Below, piece after piece: positions 25,677 through 33,245 of a stretch of 64,000 bases of DNA. Within the stretch, counting starts at the first letter, position 1, and the number at the start of each line of letters is the position of its first letter. The notes under the pieces are model-generated. The model searched no databases. It worked only from the letters and a program-made list of their open reading frames with translations, and was not told the DNA's origin. Source of the DNA: CAVZZG01 sp963779685 (GTDB lineage Bacteria; Actinomycetota; Thermoleophilia; Gaiellales; F1-60-MAGs149); assembly GCA_963779685.1 (NCBI GenBank), contig CAVZZG010000001.1:496001-560000 (forward strand), written 5' to 3'. Both the position numbers and the translations under genes were made by a program.

Positions 25677-26885
25677 GTGGAATCGCTCGAGCGGATCCCG
25701 GACGACCTGCGCGAACTCCGCGCGCGCTACCGGGCGTTCATGGAGCGGCACGTCTATCCCAACGAGGAGGCGCTCGGTCGCGACTCCGACGAGTCGCTGA
25801 TCCTGGTCGACGAGCTCCGTGCCCAGGCCCGCGCCGAGGGCCTGTGGGCGCCCCACATCGGCCCCGAGGCAGGCGGGACCGGCACGGGGTTCCTGGCCTA
25901 CGCCTACCTGAACGAGGAGATCGGCCGCAGCTACTTCGCGCAGCTCGTGTTCGGCTGCCAGGCGCCCGACGCCGGCAATGCGGAGATCCTCGAGATGTTC
26001 GGCACGCCCGAGCAGAAGGCGCAGTTCCTGCAACCGCTCGTGCGGGGGGACATGCGGTCGTACTTCGCGATGACGGAGCCGGAGGTGAGCGGCGCCGACC
26101 CGACCAACCTCCAGGCGACGGCGGTGCTGGACGGCGACACCTGGGTCATCGACGCGCACAAGTGGTTCTCGACGGGGGCCGACGGGGCGGGCTTCGCCAT
26201 CGTCATGTGCGTCACCGATCCCGACGCCGAGCCGCACCGCCGCATGTCCCAGATCCTCGTCCCGGCCACCACGCCGGGCGCCGAGGTGGTGCGGGCGGTC
26301 GAGGTCCTGGGCCACACGGGCCGCGGCTGGAACACCCATTGCGAGGTGCGGTTCACCGGTGTGCGCGTCCCCGCCTCGAACCTTCTCGGCAGGCGTGGCG
26401 ACGGCTTCCGGATCGCGCAGAAGCGGCTCGGGCCGGGGCGCATCCACCACGTCATGCGCTGGCTGGGACAGATGCAGCGCGCGTTCGACCTGATGTGCAC
26501 GTACGCGCTCGAGCGCCACGCGTTCGGGTCGCCGCTGGCCGACAAGCAGACCGTGCAGGCGTGGATCGCCGACTCGGCGGCCGAGATCCAGGCCGTGCGG
26601 CTGATGACCCTCGCAGCGGCGCGGAAGATCGATCAGGGCGACGAGGCCCGGGTCGAGGTGTCCGCGTTGAAGTTCTTCGCGGCCAAGGTGCTGCACGACG
26701 TCATCGACCGCGCCGTCCAGGTGCACGGTGCGCTGGGCATATCGGGCGACTCGCCGCTCTCGCACATGTACCTCGGCGCACGGTTCGCCCGCATCTACGA
26801 CGGGCCCGACGAGGTGCACCGGATGGTGGTCGCCCGGCGCGTGCTGAAGGCCTACGCGGCGGGCGATGGCTGGTCCTTCGAGTGA
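25677..26885 (+). CDS. Acyl-CoA dehydrogenase (ACAD10/11-like, paired with kinase)
   Basis: FAD-dependent acyl-CoA dehydrogenase, 402 aa: N-terminal helical domain, central FAD loop (SYFAMTEPEVSGADPTNLQ, HKWFSTGADGAGF), C-terminal QVHGALGISGDSPLSHMY and the catalytic-base region IYDGPDEVHRMV. It overlaps by 20 bp a downstream APH-fold kinase gene. In ACAD10/11 of animals and in the bacterial levulinate pathway, such a pair turns 4-hydroxyacyl-CoA into a phosphorylated intermediate and then an enoyl-CoA. That role is inferred here. ETF (15582-17236) could be its acceptor. Confidence 0.87.
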   Translation: MESLERIPDDLRELRARYRAFMERHVYPNEEALGRDSDESLILVDELRAQARAEGLWAPHIGPEAGGTGTGFLAYAYLNEEIGRSYFAQLVFGCQAPDAGNAEILEMFGTPEQKAQFLQPLVRGDMRSYFAMTEPEVSGADPTNLQATAVLDGDTWVIDAHKWFSTGADGAGFAIVMCVTDPDAEPHRRMSQILVPATTPGAEVVRAVEVLGHTGRGWNTHCEVRFTGVRVPASNLLGRRGDGFRIAQKRLGPGRIHHVMRWLGQMQRAFDLMCTYALERHAFGSPLADKQTVQAWIADSAAEIQAVRLMTLAAARKIDQGDEARVEVSALKFFAAKVLHDVIDRAVQVHGALGISGDSPLSHMYLGARFARIYDGPDEVHRMVVARRVLKAYAAGDGWSFE

Positions 26886-27909
26886 CGACCTGATCGACCT
26901 GGCGGCGGTCGCGCGGTTCTGCGACGGGCTGGGTCTCGGGAGCGGGCCGGTGACCGCCGTCCGCATCGGCGAGGGCCGCTCCAACGTCACGTACCGGATC
27001 GAGCGGGAGGGCGCACGGCTGGTGCTGCGCCGGCCTCCCCGGCCGCCGCTGCCGCCGTCGGCCCACGACATGGTGCGCGAGGCTGGCATCGTCGCAACCG
27101 TCGCGGCTGCCGGGGGACGGGTGCCGGCGGTGATCGCCGTCTGCGAGGACCCGGCGGTGCTGGGCGTGCCGTTCTACCTGATGGAGGAGATCGACGGCGT
27201 GGCGGTCACCACCGAGCTGCCGGCGGCCATCGACAGCGAGGAGCAGCGCCGGCTGCTCGGCCGGGAGCTGGTCGACGTGCTCGTCGACCTGCACGCGATC
27301 GACATCGAGGCGGCCGGGCTCACCCGGTTCGGCAAGCCCCAGGGCTACCTGGAGCGGCAGGTGCGCCGGTTCGCCGGGCTCTGGGAGGTCAACCGGACGC
27401 GCGAGCTCGACGGGTTCGACGAGATGGCGGCCTGGCTCGCCGACCGGATGCCGGACTCCGGCGCCGCGACCGTCGTCCACGGCGATTACCGGCTCGGCAA
27501 CGTCCTGGTGGCCCGCGATGCGCCCGCTCGCGTGCTCGCGGTCCTCGACTGGGAGCTCGCCACGGTCGGCGACCCGCTCGCGGACGTCGGCTACCTGGTC
27601 TCGATGTACGCGGACCGCGACACGCCGGCGGACTCGTACGTCGCCCTGTCCCCGGTCACCCGGCGGCCCGGCTTCCCCGTGCGCGGTGAGCTCGCGCAGG
27701 AGTACGCCGCCCGCTCCGGCCGGTCGGTCGAACAGCTCGCCTGGTACGAGGCCCTGGCGCACTGGAAGGCCGTCGTGTTCCTCGAGGCGATGTGGCAGCG
27801 ATTCCAGCGCGGCGATCGCGACGACGACTTCGCACGGTCGATGGAGCACGGCGTCCCGCAGAAGCTGGCCGCGGCCCGGGAAGCCGCTGCGCGGTACGAC
27901 GCGCGCTAG
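26866..27909 (+). CDS. Aminoglycoside phosphotransferase-fold kinase (ACAD10/LvaA-like)
   Basis: A 347-residue protein-kinase-like-fold kinase. The N-lobe has the nucleotide Lys region RIEREGARLVLRRPP; the C-lobe has the catalytic VVHGDYRLGNVLV and metal-binding AVLDWELATVGDPLADV. It is translationally linked to the acyl-CoA dehydrogenase, which points to phosphorylation of a hydroxyacyl-CoA rather than antibiotic resistance. Its TAG stop (27907-27909) lies inside the terminal inverted repeat of a MITE-like element, so its original C-terminus may have been replaced by a few codons. Confidence 0.83.
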   Translation: MAGPSSDDLIDLAAVARFCDGLGLGSGPVTAVRIGEGRSNVTYRIEREGARLVLRRPPRPPLPPSAHDMVREAGIVATVAAAGGRVPAVIAVCEDPAVLGVPFYLMEEIDGVAVTTELPAAIDSEEQRRLLGRELVDVLVDLHAIDIEAAGLTRFGKPQGYLERQVRRFAGLWEVNRTRELDGFDEMAAWLADRMPDSGAATVVHGDYRLGNVLVARDAPARVLAVLDWELATVGDPLADVGYLVSMYADRDTPADSYVALSPVTRRPGFPVRGELAQEYAARSGRSVEQLAWYEALAHWKAVVFLEAMWQRFQRGDRDDDFARSMEHGVPQKLAAAREAAARYDAR

Positions 27910-28165
27910 TGGTGCGACACCGAAATGGCGTGCCGGTTGCGGCAGCTGGATCGCTCTCCGCAACCCGTGGTCTGCGCGGCGTGCCGCGCCGACCACGGGC
28001 CGCTACGGCGACCGGCGGGTTCCGCTTGACTGCGCGGAACCCGCGGGCTTCGCGGTACCGGCGGGCGCCGCTTGGTCTTGCCACCAGCAAGCCCTGCGTG
28101 ACGCCCGCCGCCCCCGCTCGCTCCAGACACCCCAACCGCCGCGCCATTTCGGTGTCGCACCACTA
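27907..28165. mobile_element. MITE-like element with perfect 24-bp terminal inverted repeats
   Basis: The 24 bases at 27907-27930 are the exact reverse complement of 28142-28165, with imperfect pairing continuing about 12 bases further inward. Each end carries TA, so 22-bp repeats (27909-27930, 28142-28163) flanked by a duplicated TA target are a natural reading. The 210-bp interior has no gene but several stem-loops (for instance GCGGGTTCCG against CGGAACCCGC near 28015-28045). Size, TIRs and TA flanks fit a non-autonomous miniature element; the transposase is not in the window. Confidence 0.65.
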
Positions 28166-28176
28166 AGGCAGGTCGG

Positions 28177-28914
28177 TTGGCGCTGTACGTCCTGATCGTG
28201 GCCGGCACGCTCGCCGGCGCGGCGCTCCAGTCGGCGACCGGGCTCGGGCTCGGGCTCGTGATCGCCCCGCCGTTGTTCGCGGCGCTCGACCCGCCGGAGG
28301 CCGTCACGGTCGTGCTGTTCGTCTCCGCCGCAGTCAACGTCATGACCCTCGGCCGGCGCCATGTCCCTCGGGCGATCCGCTGGCACGGGGTGCTGGTGGT
28401 GGGAGCCTTCGCACTGCCCGGGCTCGTGGCGGGCGTCGTGATCGGCGGTCACGTCGGCAAGGCGACCCTGCAGATCGCGCTCGGCATCTCGATCCTCCTC
28501 GCGGCGCTCGTCCGGTTGCGGCCGGCCCGCCCGACGCTCGCCGGCCCGCTGCAGCCGATCGTTCGCGCCTTGACCGGATTCACGGCCGGCGTCCTCACCA
28601 CCACGCTCTCGACCAACGGGCCGGTGCTCGCGCTCTGGCTCGACGCCGAGAACGCGACGCCCGACGAGCTCCGCGACTCGCTGGCCGCGCTCTTCCTCGG
28701 GCTCGGCGTCCCCGGCGCCGTCCTCCTCACGGCCTCGTCCGGCACGGGGGGCCGGGCCGTCGTGCTGGCCCTCGCGCTGCTGCCGGTGGTGGCGGTCGGG
28801 CACGTGCTGGGCCTCAGGGCCCGTCTGCGCCTGCCGTCCGTAGCGCTGCGCCGCGCCACGCTCGCGGTGGTCGCCGCCGCCGGCGTCGCGAGTATCTGGA
28901 GCGGCCTCGTCTAG
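28177..28914 (+). CDS. TSUP-family (TauE/SafE) anion permease
   Basis: A 245-residue integral membrane protein with about seven or eight hydrophobic segments in two TSUP halves. The N-terminal LAGAALQSATGLGLGLVIAP and mid-protein TTTLSTNGPVLALWL are typical of TauE/SafE-type exporters of sulfite, sulfonates or organic acids. The proposed TTG start lies 12 bp after the MITE-like element; the frame remains open into the element, so the upstream region and promoter may have been altered by the insertion. Confidence 0.78.
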   Translation: MALYVLIVAGTLAGAALQSATGLGLGLVIAPPLFAALDPPEAVTVVLFVSAAVNVMTLGRRHVPRAIRWHGVLVVGAFALPGLVAGVVIGGHVGKATLQIALGISILLAALVRLRPARPTLAGPLQPIVRALTGFTAGVLTTTLSTNGPVLALWLDAENATPDELRDSLAALFLGLGVPGAVLLTASSGTGGRAVVLALALLPVVAVGHVLGLRARLRLPSVALRRATLAVVAAAGVASIWSGLV

Positions 28915-28921
28915 GACCTGT

Positions 28922-29086
28922 CCCCCGATCGGGGGTGTCGAATCTGCTGTACCGAGACGATTCGATCTATGTAAAACTTCTGAAAGCGGTAGAAGTTTAT
29001 CCTCCTCTCTCCGGCGTCGCCCCAAGACGCCTACCCCCACCGGGCTGATCCGGCGGCGCCTCCCCCAGACACCAGGCGCCGCCGGA
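28922..29086. other. Hairpin-rich intergenic region (terminators or structured RNA)
   Basis: Five stem-loops follow one another: CCCCCGATCGGGGG (28922-28935); TCGAATC/GATTCGA (28938-28944, 28959-28965); AAACTTCT/AGAAGTTT (28974-28981, 28991-28998), in an unusually AT-rich island; GGCGTC/GACGCC (29013-29018, 29026-29031); and the 13-bp stem at 29049-29086. No ORF is present. The outer hairpins suit termination of the two convergent genes; the middle three are unexplained. Confidence 0.5.
29049..29086. terminator. Strong hairpin terminator between convergent genes
   Basis: A perfect 13-bp GC-rich stem (29049-29061 with 29074-29086) around a 12-nt C-rich loop, placed 11 bp past the stop of the minus-strand ammonia-lyase gene and 135 bp past the TSUP gene. 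No U-tract. Confidence 0.6.
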
Positions 29087-29096
29087 GCCCGGCGTT

Positions 29097-30194
29097 TCAG
29101 GCGGAGATGACGGTGGCGTAGCGATCGGGATCGGTGGCGCCCTCCGTGCTGACCACCAGCGCCGACCTGACGTCGCCGAGGTGCTCGCGCAGGGACGCCA
29201 GCGCCGGGTCGGTCATGAGCGCGATCAGGCCGGCAGCGCCCGCCGCCCCCGACTCGCCCGACTCGACGCCGTCCGCTGCCAGCACCCTCGCGGCGTCGTC
29301 CGACTCGGCATCGGCCAGCACGACGACGCCTTCCAGACCGGCTGCGAGCGTCGGCCAGGCTGCGATCGACGGCATCCCGGCCACCAGACAGCCCATGGTC
29401 GTGTGCACCGCCTCGATCTCGACCGGGTGTCCCGCGGCGATCGATGCCGCCACGCAGGCGGCGCCGGCCGGCTCGGCCCCCACGGCGGCGATGCCGCGGC
29501 CGGCGGCCCAGCGAATCCCGGCTGCGGCGAACCCGCCGACGCCGAGCTGCAAGACGACGATGTCCACGGCCGTGTCGCCGAGCTGGTCGCCCGCCTCGGC
29601 GAAGAGCGTTCCGTATCCCTCGATCACCCAGGCGCCGACGTCGGATCCGCCCTCCAGATCGGCGTCGTTGACCGCGCGGCACGCGGGATCGTCGGCGGCG
29701 TCGGCCAGCGACGCGCGCACGGCATCCTCGTACGCTCCGTCGACCTGGCGCACCTCGGCGCCCTCGCCGGCGATCGCGTCGCGGCGGGCGGGGGCCACGA
29801 AGGGCGGGATGTAGATGGTCGCGTCGATCTCGAGGAGGCGGGCCATCCGCGCCACGGCCCGGCCGTGGTTCCCGTCGGTCGCGGTCGTGAGGCGGAACAC
29901 GCCCTGCGCTCGCGCGGCGTTGCGCAGGCCGTCGAGATCGCGGGCGCCCAGCATGCGCGCGACAGCCCAGGAAGCGCCGAGGAACTTGAACGCCGGCAGC
30001 CCCAGACGTGACGACTCGTCCTTCACGAACACGCTCTCGAGCCCGGCGCGGCGGGCCAGGGTCGCGGCGGGCACGAGCGGCGTCGGCGAGTAGCCCGGAA
30101 GCGAGCGGTGGAACGGGAGCGCGTCGGTGGCGGCGGGTACGCGACTGCGGTCGGGGTGCCCGGTGACCAGGCGCGGACTAGGCGCTGCGGGCAT
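29097..30194 (-). CDS. dpaL: Diaminopropionate ammonia-lyase-like PLP enzyme
   Basis: Fold-type II PLP enzyme, 365 aa. DpaL converts 2,3-diaminopropionate to pyruvate and ammonia. Family signatures: FHRSLPGYSPTPLVPA at the N-terminus, KDESSRLGLPAFKFLGAS with the PLP-binding Lys in AFK, TATDGNHGRAVA, and the glycine-rich phosphate loop LGVGGFAAAG. Its start lies inside the 3' end of the nitrile hydratase accessory gene (17-bp overlap), making it the last gene of that operon. A related deaminase specificity cannot be excluded. Confidence 0.82.
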   Translation of the reverse strand: MPAAPSPRLVTGHPDRSRVPAATDALPFHRSLPGYSPTPLVPAATLARRAGLESVFVKDESSRLGLPAFKFLGASWAVARMLGARDLDGLRNAARAQGVFRLTTATDGNHGRAVARMARLLEIDATIYIPPFVAPARRDAIAGEGAEVRQVDGAYEDAVRASLADAADDPACRAVNDADLEGGSDVGAWVIEGYGTLFAEAGDQLGDTAVDIVVLQLGVGGFAAAGIRWAAGRGIAAVGAEPAGAACVAASIAAGHPVEIEAVHTTMGCLVAGMPSIAAWPTLAAGLEGVVVLADAESDDAARVLAADGVESGESGAAGAAGLIALMTDPALASLREHLGDVRSALVVSTEGATDPDRYATVISA

Positions 30195-30462
30195 CGATCA
30201 GCGATTCGAGCGCGTCCAGCCAGGCCGTGTAGTAGGCCGTCGCCGCCGGCTCGTCCGGGTCGTAGCCGTGGCGGGCGATGGCCGCAGCCAGGTGCTCGCG
30301 CCACTCCGACCAGTCGACGTCCAGTGTGCGCATCGTGACGACGCCCATGGCCAGCGCGCGCGCCTGCCACGGCTCCTCGAAGACCAGCTCGCCGTTCGTG
30401 CGCGGCAGCGGCGCGGCTGCGGCCAGGCCGCCGTCGACGTCTGCCAGCGTGACCGCGCTCAT
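30178..30462 (-). CDS. Nitrile hydratase accessory protein (P14K/NhlE-type activator)
   Basis: A 94-residue protein resembling the N-terminal part of nitrile hydratase beta subunits, as cobalt-insertion accessory proteins do: FEEPWQARALAMGVVTM, then WSEWREHLAAAIARHGYDPD and YYTAWLDALESLI. It overlaps the alpha-subunit gene by 4 bp upstream and dpaL downstream. It likely escorts cobalt and the alpha subunit during subunit exchange. Confidence 0.82.
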   Translation of the reverse strand: MSAVTLADVDGGLAAAAPLPRTNGELVFEEPWQARALAMGVVTMRTLDVDWSEWREHLAAAIARHGYDPDEPAATAYYTAWLDALESLIDARSA

Positions 30463-31097
30463 GCGACGACGGGCTCGAGCGGCAGCCCGGTGCCGATCAT
30501 CGAGTCGCGGGTCACGAGGCGGGCGAGGTCCGGCTCGTCGAGACCCTCGGCGCCCGCCGGCCGCAGCGGGACGACGATGTAGCGGATCTCGGCGGTCGAA
30601 TCCCACACGCGCACCTCGACCTCCGCAGGCAACTCGACGCCGAACTCGGCCAGCACCGCCCTCGGCTCGGCGACGACGCGCGCGCGATACGGCGGGCTCT
30701 TGTACCAGCTCGGAGGCAGGCCGAGCAGGGGCCATGGATAGCAGCTGCAGAGCGTGCAGACGACGACGTTGTGCACGCCGGGCTCGTTGAAGACCGCGCG
30801 TACGGTGGAGCCCTCCTCGCCGGCGAAGCCGAGCTCGCCCACGGCCGCCGTGGCGTCGTCCTGGAGCCGCGCCGCATAGGCCTGGTCGCTCCATGCCCGG
30901 GCCACGACGCGGGCGCCGTTCTGCGGGCCGATGTCGTTCTCGTACAGCTCGATCACCTGATCGATGGCATCGGTGGAGACGAGGCCCTTGGCGACCAGCA
31001 GATCTTCCAGCGCCTGCGCCCGCAGCGCGACCTCCGACAGCGGCAGCGGGTGGTGATGGTGGTCGTCGTGGTCGTGTCCGTGCTCGTGCCCGTGCAT
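30459..31097 (-). CDS. Cobalt-type nitrile hydratase alpha subunit with His-rich N-terminus
   Basis: Nitrile hydratase converts nitriles to amides. The 212-residue alpha subunit carries the metal claw VCTLCSC (Cys114, Cys117, Ser118, Cys119); Thr in CTLC marks the non-corrin cobalt type. Family sequence continues with PPSWYKSPPYRARVVAEPR and VWDSTAEIRYIVVP. Residues 2-16 hold nine histidines, unusual for the family and plausible as a metal store. It starts exactly where the beta gene ends and overlaps the accessory gene, giving the beta-alpha-activator order typical of cobalt enzymes. Confidence 0.92.
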   Translation of the reverse strand: MHGHEHGHDHDDHHHHPLPLSEVALRAQALEDLLVAKGLVSTDAIDQVIELYENDIGPQNGARVVARAWSDQAYAARLQDDATAAVGELGFAGEEGSTVRAVFNEPGVHNVVVCTLCSCYPWPLLGLPPSWYKSPPYRARVVAEPRAVLAEFGVELPAEVEVRVWDSTAEIRYIVVPLRPAGAEGLDEPDLARLVTRDSMIGTGLPLEPVVA

Positions 31098-31747
31098 CAG
31101 CAGGCCTCCAGGTAGGGCTCGAACATGTCGGCCAGGATCGTGAACGGCGGTTCGTCGAGCGGTCCGAAGACGTCCTCGGACCGGAAGCGCACGGCGTAGA
31201 CGGACACCTCGGTCTTGAACCCGTCGTCGGGCAGGTCGTCGAGGCACTGCACCAGCTCGACGATGCCCTCGCATCCGCGCAGGTAGCGGGGACAGCGGGT
31301 GTGCCCGGGCGGTCGCATGCGCCGCACCCGCACCCGGTCGCCCTCCGCGAAGCGGGGCGCGGACGGCTTGGCGCGCGGGTACGGGGTTCCCAGCTCGAGC
31401 AGCACGCGCGACGCCTGGGCCGGATCGCTGCGCGGCTCGGCCGCGGAGCCCGCGCCCGCGCGCTCGACGGCGGCCTCGAACTCGCCGGCCGCGAGCGTGC
31501 CCTTCCGCTCCAGCCCGATCACGATCGACTCGAGCCATCGCTCGTAGTAGGAGGCATCCAGGTAGGCGACCGGATCCATCTCCTCGCGGATCACGCGGCC
31601 GCTCCCCTTGCGGAGTCCGTCGATCCCGGTGATCAGCATCAGGGCGAACACCCGCCGCTCCCAGTCATGGTGGAAGACGGCCTCCGCGCCGTCCCACGTC
31701 GCCGGGCCGAAGCCGGCCATTCCGCCCATGTCATGAATGCCATCCAC
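31097..31747 (-). CDS. Nitrile hydratase beta subunit
   Basis: First gene of the operon, 216 aa. It opens VDGIHDMGGMAGFGPATW, the universal beta start; GTG start with GGAG at a suitable distance, and TATCGT 8 nt upstream. The C-terminal SH3-like region holds RFAEGDRVRVRRMRPPGHTR and CPRYLRGCEGIVE, which line the active site with the alpha subunit. The 23-bp space to the divergent esterase gene must carry both promoters. Confidence 0.92.
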   Translation of the reverse strand: MDGIHDMGGMAGFGPATWDGAEAVFHHDWERRVFALMLITGIDGLRKGSGRVIREEMDPVAYLDASYYERWLESIVIGLERKGTLAAGEFEAAVERAGAGSAAEPRSDPAQASRVLLELGTPYPRAKPSAPRFAEGDRVRVRRMRPPGHTRCPRYLRGCEGIVELVQCLDDLPDDGFKTEVSVYAVRFRSEDVFGPLDEPPFTILADMFEPYLEAC

Positions 31748-31770
31748 GGCGCTCCACGATACTACCTGGC

Positions 31771-32748
31771 ATGCCGCATTTCGACCTGCCGCTCGACCAG
31801 CTTCGCACGTACCGCTCCGCCGCACCCGAGCCCGCCGACATGGACGACTACTGGCAGCGTGCGATCGCGCTCGCCCGCTCGCGCGCGACCGATGCCGTGT
31901 ACGAGCCCTACCAGCCCGGCGCCTACGGCTCGCTCGCCGTGGACGACGTCACGTTCAGCGGCGGCGACGGGCATCCGGTGAAGGCGTGGTTCGTCCGGGC
32001 GGCGGGAGCCACGGGGCCCCTCGCCTGCCGGGTCACGTTCATCGGCTACGGCGGCGGCCGCGGATTGCCGCTCGAGCACGCACTGTACGCGGCCGCCGGG
32101 CATGCCGCGTTCGTGATGGACTCGCGGGCCCAGGGCGGCGCGTGGGGCGTCGGTCACACCCCCGACCCCGGCGCCGGCGCCTCGGGCCCGGAGCATCCCG
32201 GCGTGATGACCCGCGGCGTGCTCGACCCCGAGACCTACTACTACCGGCGCATGTACGTCGACGCCGTGCGGGCCGTCGAGACCGCCGCGGCCCACCCGCT
32301 GGTGGACGCCGACCGGATCTGCGTGTCGGGCTTCAGCCAGGGCGGTGGGCTGTCGCTGGCCGCGGCGGCGCTGGCACCGGATCTCGTGCGGCTCGTGCAC
32401 GCCGACATGCCGTATCTGTGCGACATCGAGCACGCCATCACCGTCGCGCTCGAGGATCCGTACACCGAGCTCGTCACCTACCTGCGATACCACACCGACG
32501 TGGTCGACGTCGTGGCCAACACCCTGCGCTACATCGACAACGCGCTGCTGGCCCGGCGGATTCGCGCCCGTTCCCTGGTGAGCGTCGGCCTGATGGACGG
32601 CATCTGCCCGCCGTCGTCGGTGTTCGCCGCCTACAACGCGATCCCGGCCGACAAGGAGATCGCCGTCTTCCCGTTCTCCGGACACGAGGTGCCGGTCGGC
32701 CACCAGGAGCGCCAGCTGGCGGACTTCACCCGGGAGATGCGCGGGTGA
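31771..32748 (+). CDS. Acetylxylan esterase / cephalosporin-C deacetylase family hydrolase
   Basis: Carbohydrate-esterase-7-type alpha/beta hydrolase, 325 aa, the usual length. The start MPHFDLPLDQLRTYRS, the RAQGGAWGVGHTPDP segment, nucleophile GFSQGGG, acid in GLMDGICPP and catalytic His in SGHEVPVGH match the family, which removes acetyl groups from xylo-oligosaccharides and antibiotics. No signal peptide, so it acts inside the cell. First gene of an overlapped four-gene operon. Confidence 0.87.
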   Translation: MPHFDLPLDQLRTYRSAAPEPADMDDYWQRAIALARSRATDAVYEPYQPGAYGSLAVDDVTFSGGDGHPVKAWFVRAAGATGPLACRVTFIGYGGGRGLPLEHALYAAAGHAAFVMDSRAQGGAWGVGHTPDPGAGASGPEHPGVMTRGVLDPETYYYRRMYVDAVRAVETAAAHPLVDADRICVSGFSQGGGLSLAAAALAPDLVRLVHADMPYLCDIEHAITVALEDPYTELVTYLRYHTDVVDVVANTLRYIDNALLARRIRARSLVSVGLMDGICPPSSVFAAYNAIPADKEIAVFPFSGHEVPVGHQERQLADFTREMRG

Positions 32749-33245
32749 CGGTGTACGCCGGCTCGGGCGAGGACGGCCTGTCGCTGAACGCCCGCGACCT
32801 GCTGCTGCGCAACCGTCGCGTCACCATGGTCGGCCTCTCGGACGACAGCTCGCGGCCGAGCTACCGGGCGGCCGTCCACATGGTCGCGTACGGCTACGAC
32901 GTCGTGCCGGTCAACCCCAACGTGGCGTCGGTGCTCGGGCGCACGTCGTATCCCTCCGTCGCCGACGTCCCGGGCGAGCTCGGCATCCTCGACGTGTTCC
33001 GCCGGGTCGATCAGATCCCGGCGCTGGTGGCTTCCGCGCTGCCGCTGCACCCGGCCGCGGTGTGGCTGCAGCTCGGGCTCGTGTCGCCCGAGGCCGAGGA
33101 GCTGTGCCGGGCGGCCGGTGTGCCGTTCATCCAGGACCGCTGCATCAAGATGGAGCACTGCCGCTGGTTCGGCGGGCTCAACTGGGTGGGGCTCAACACG
33201 GGCGTCGTGTCGGGGCGCCGGGCGGAGCTGCACCGTGCCGGCTGA
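32745..33245 (+). CDS. CoA-binding domain protein (YccU-type)
   Basis: A 166-residue Rossmann-like CoA-binding protein: VGLSDDSSRPSYRAAVHM, GYDVVPVNPNV, VWLQLGLVSPEAEELCRAAG and the QDRCIKMEH tail motif. GTG start overlaps the esterase stop by 4 bp and its 3' end overlaps the metY start. Such proteins often sit beside O-acetylhomoserine sulfhydrylases; their role is not settled. Confidence 0.82.
   Translation: MTVYAGSGEDGLSLNARDLLLRNRRVTMVGLSDDSSRPSYRAAVHMVAYGYDVVPVNPNVASVLGRTSYPSVADVPGELGILDVFRRVDQIPALVASALPLHPAAVWLQLGLVSPEAEELCRAAGVPFIQDRCIKMEHCRWFGGLNWVGLNTGVVSGRRAELHRAG

Noticed and set aside
26866..27909. Aminoglycoside resistance gene
   Set aside because: The APH fold is shared by metabolic kinases, and the overlap with an acyl-CoA dehydrogenase gene fits a catabolic role better.
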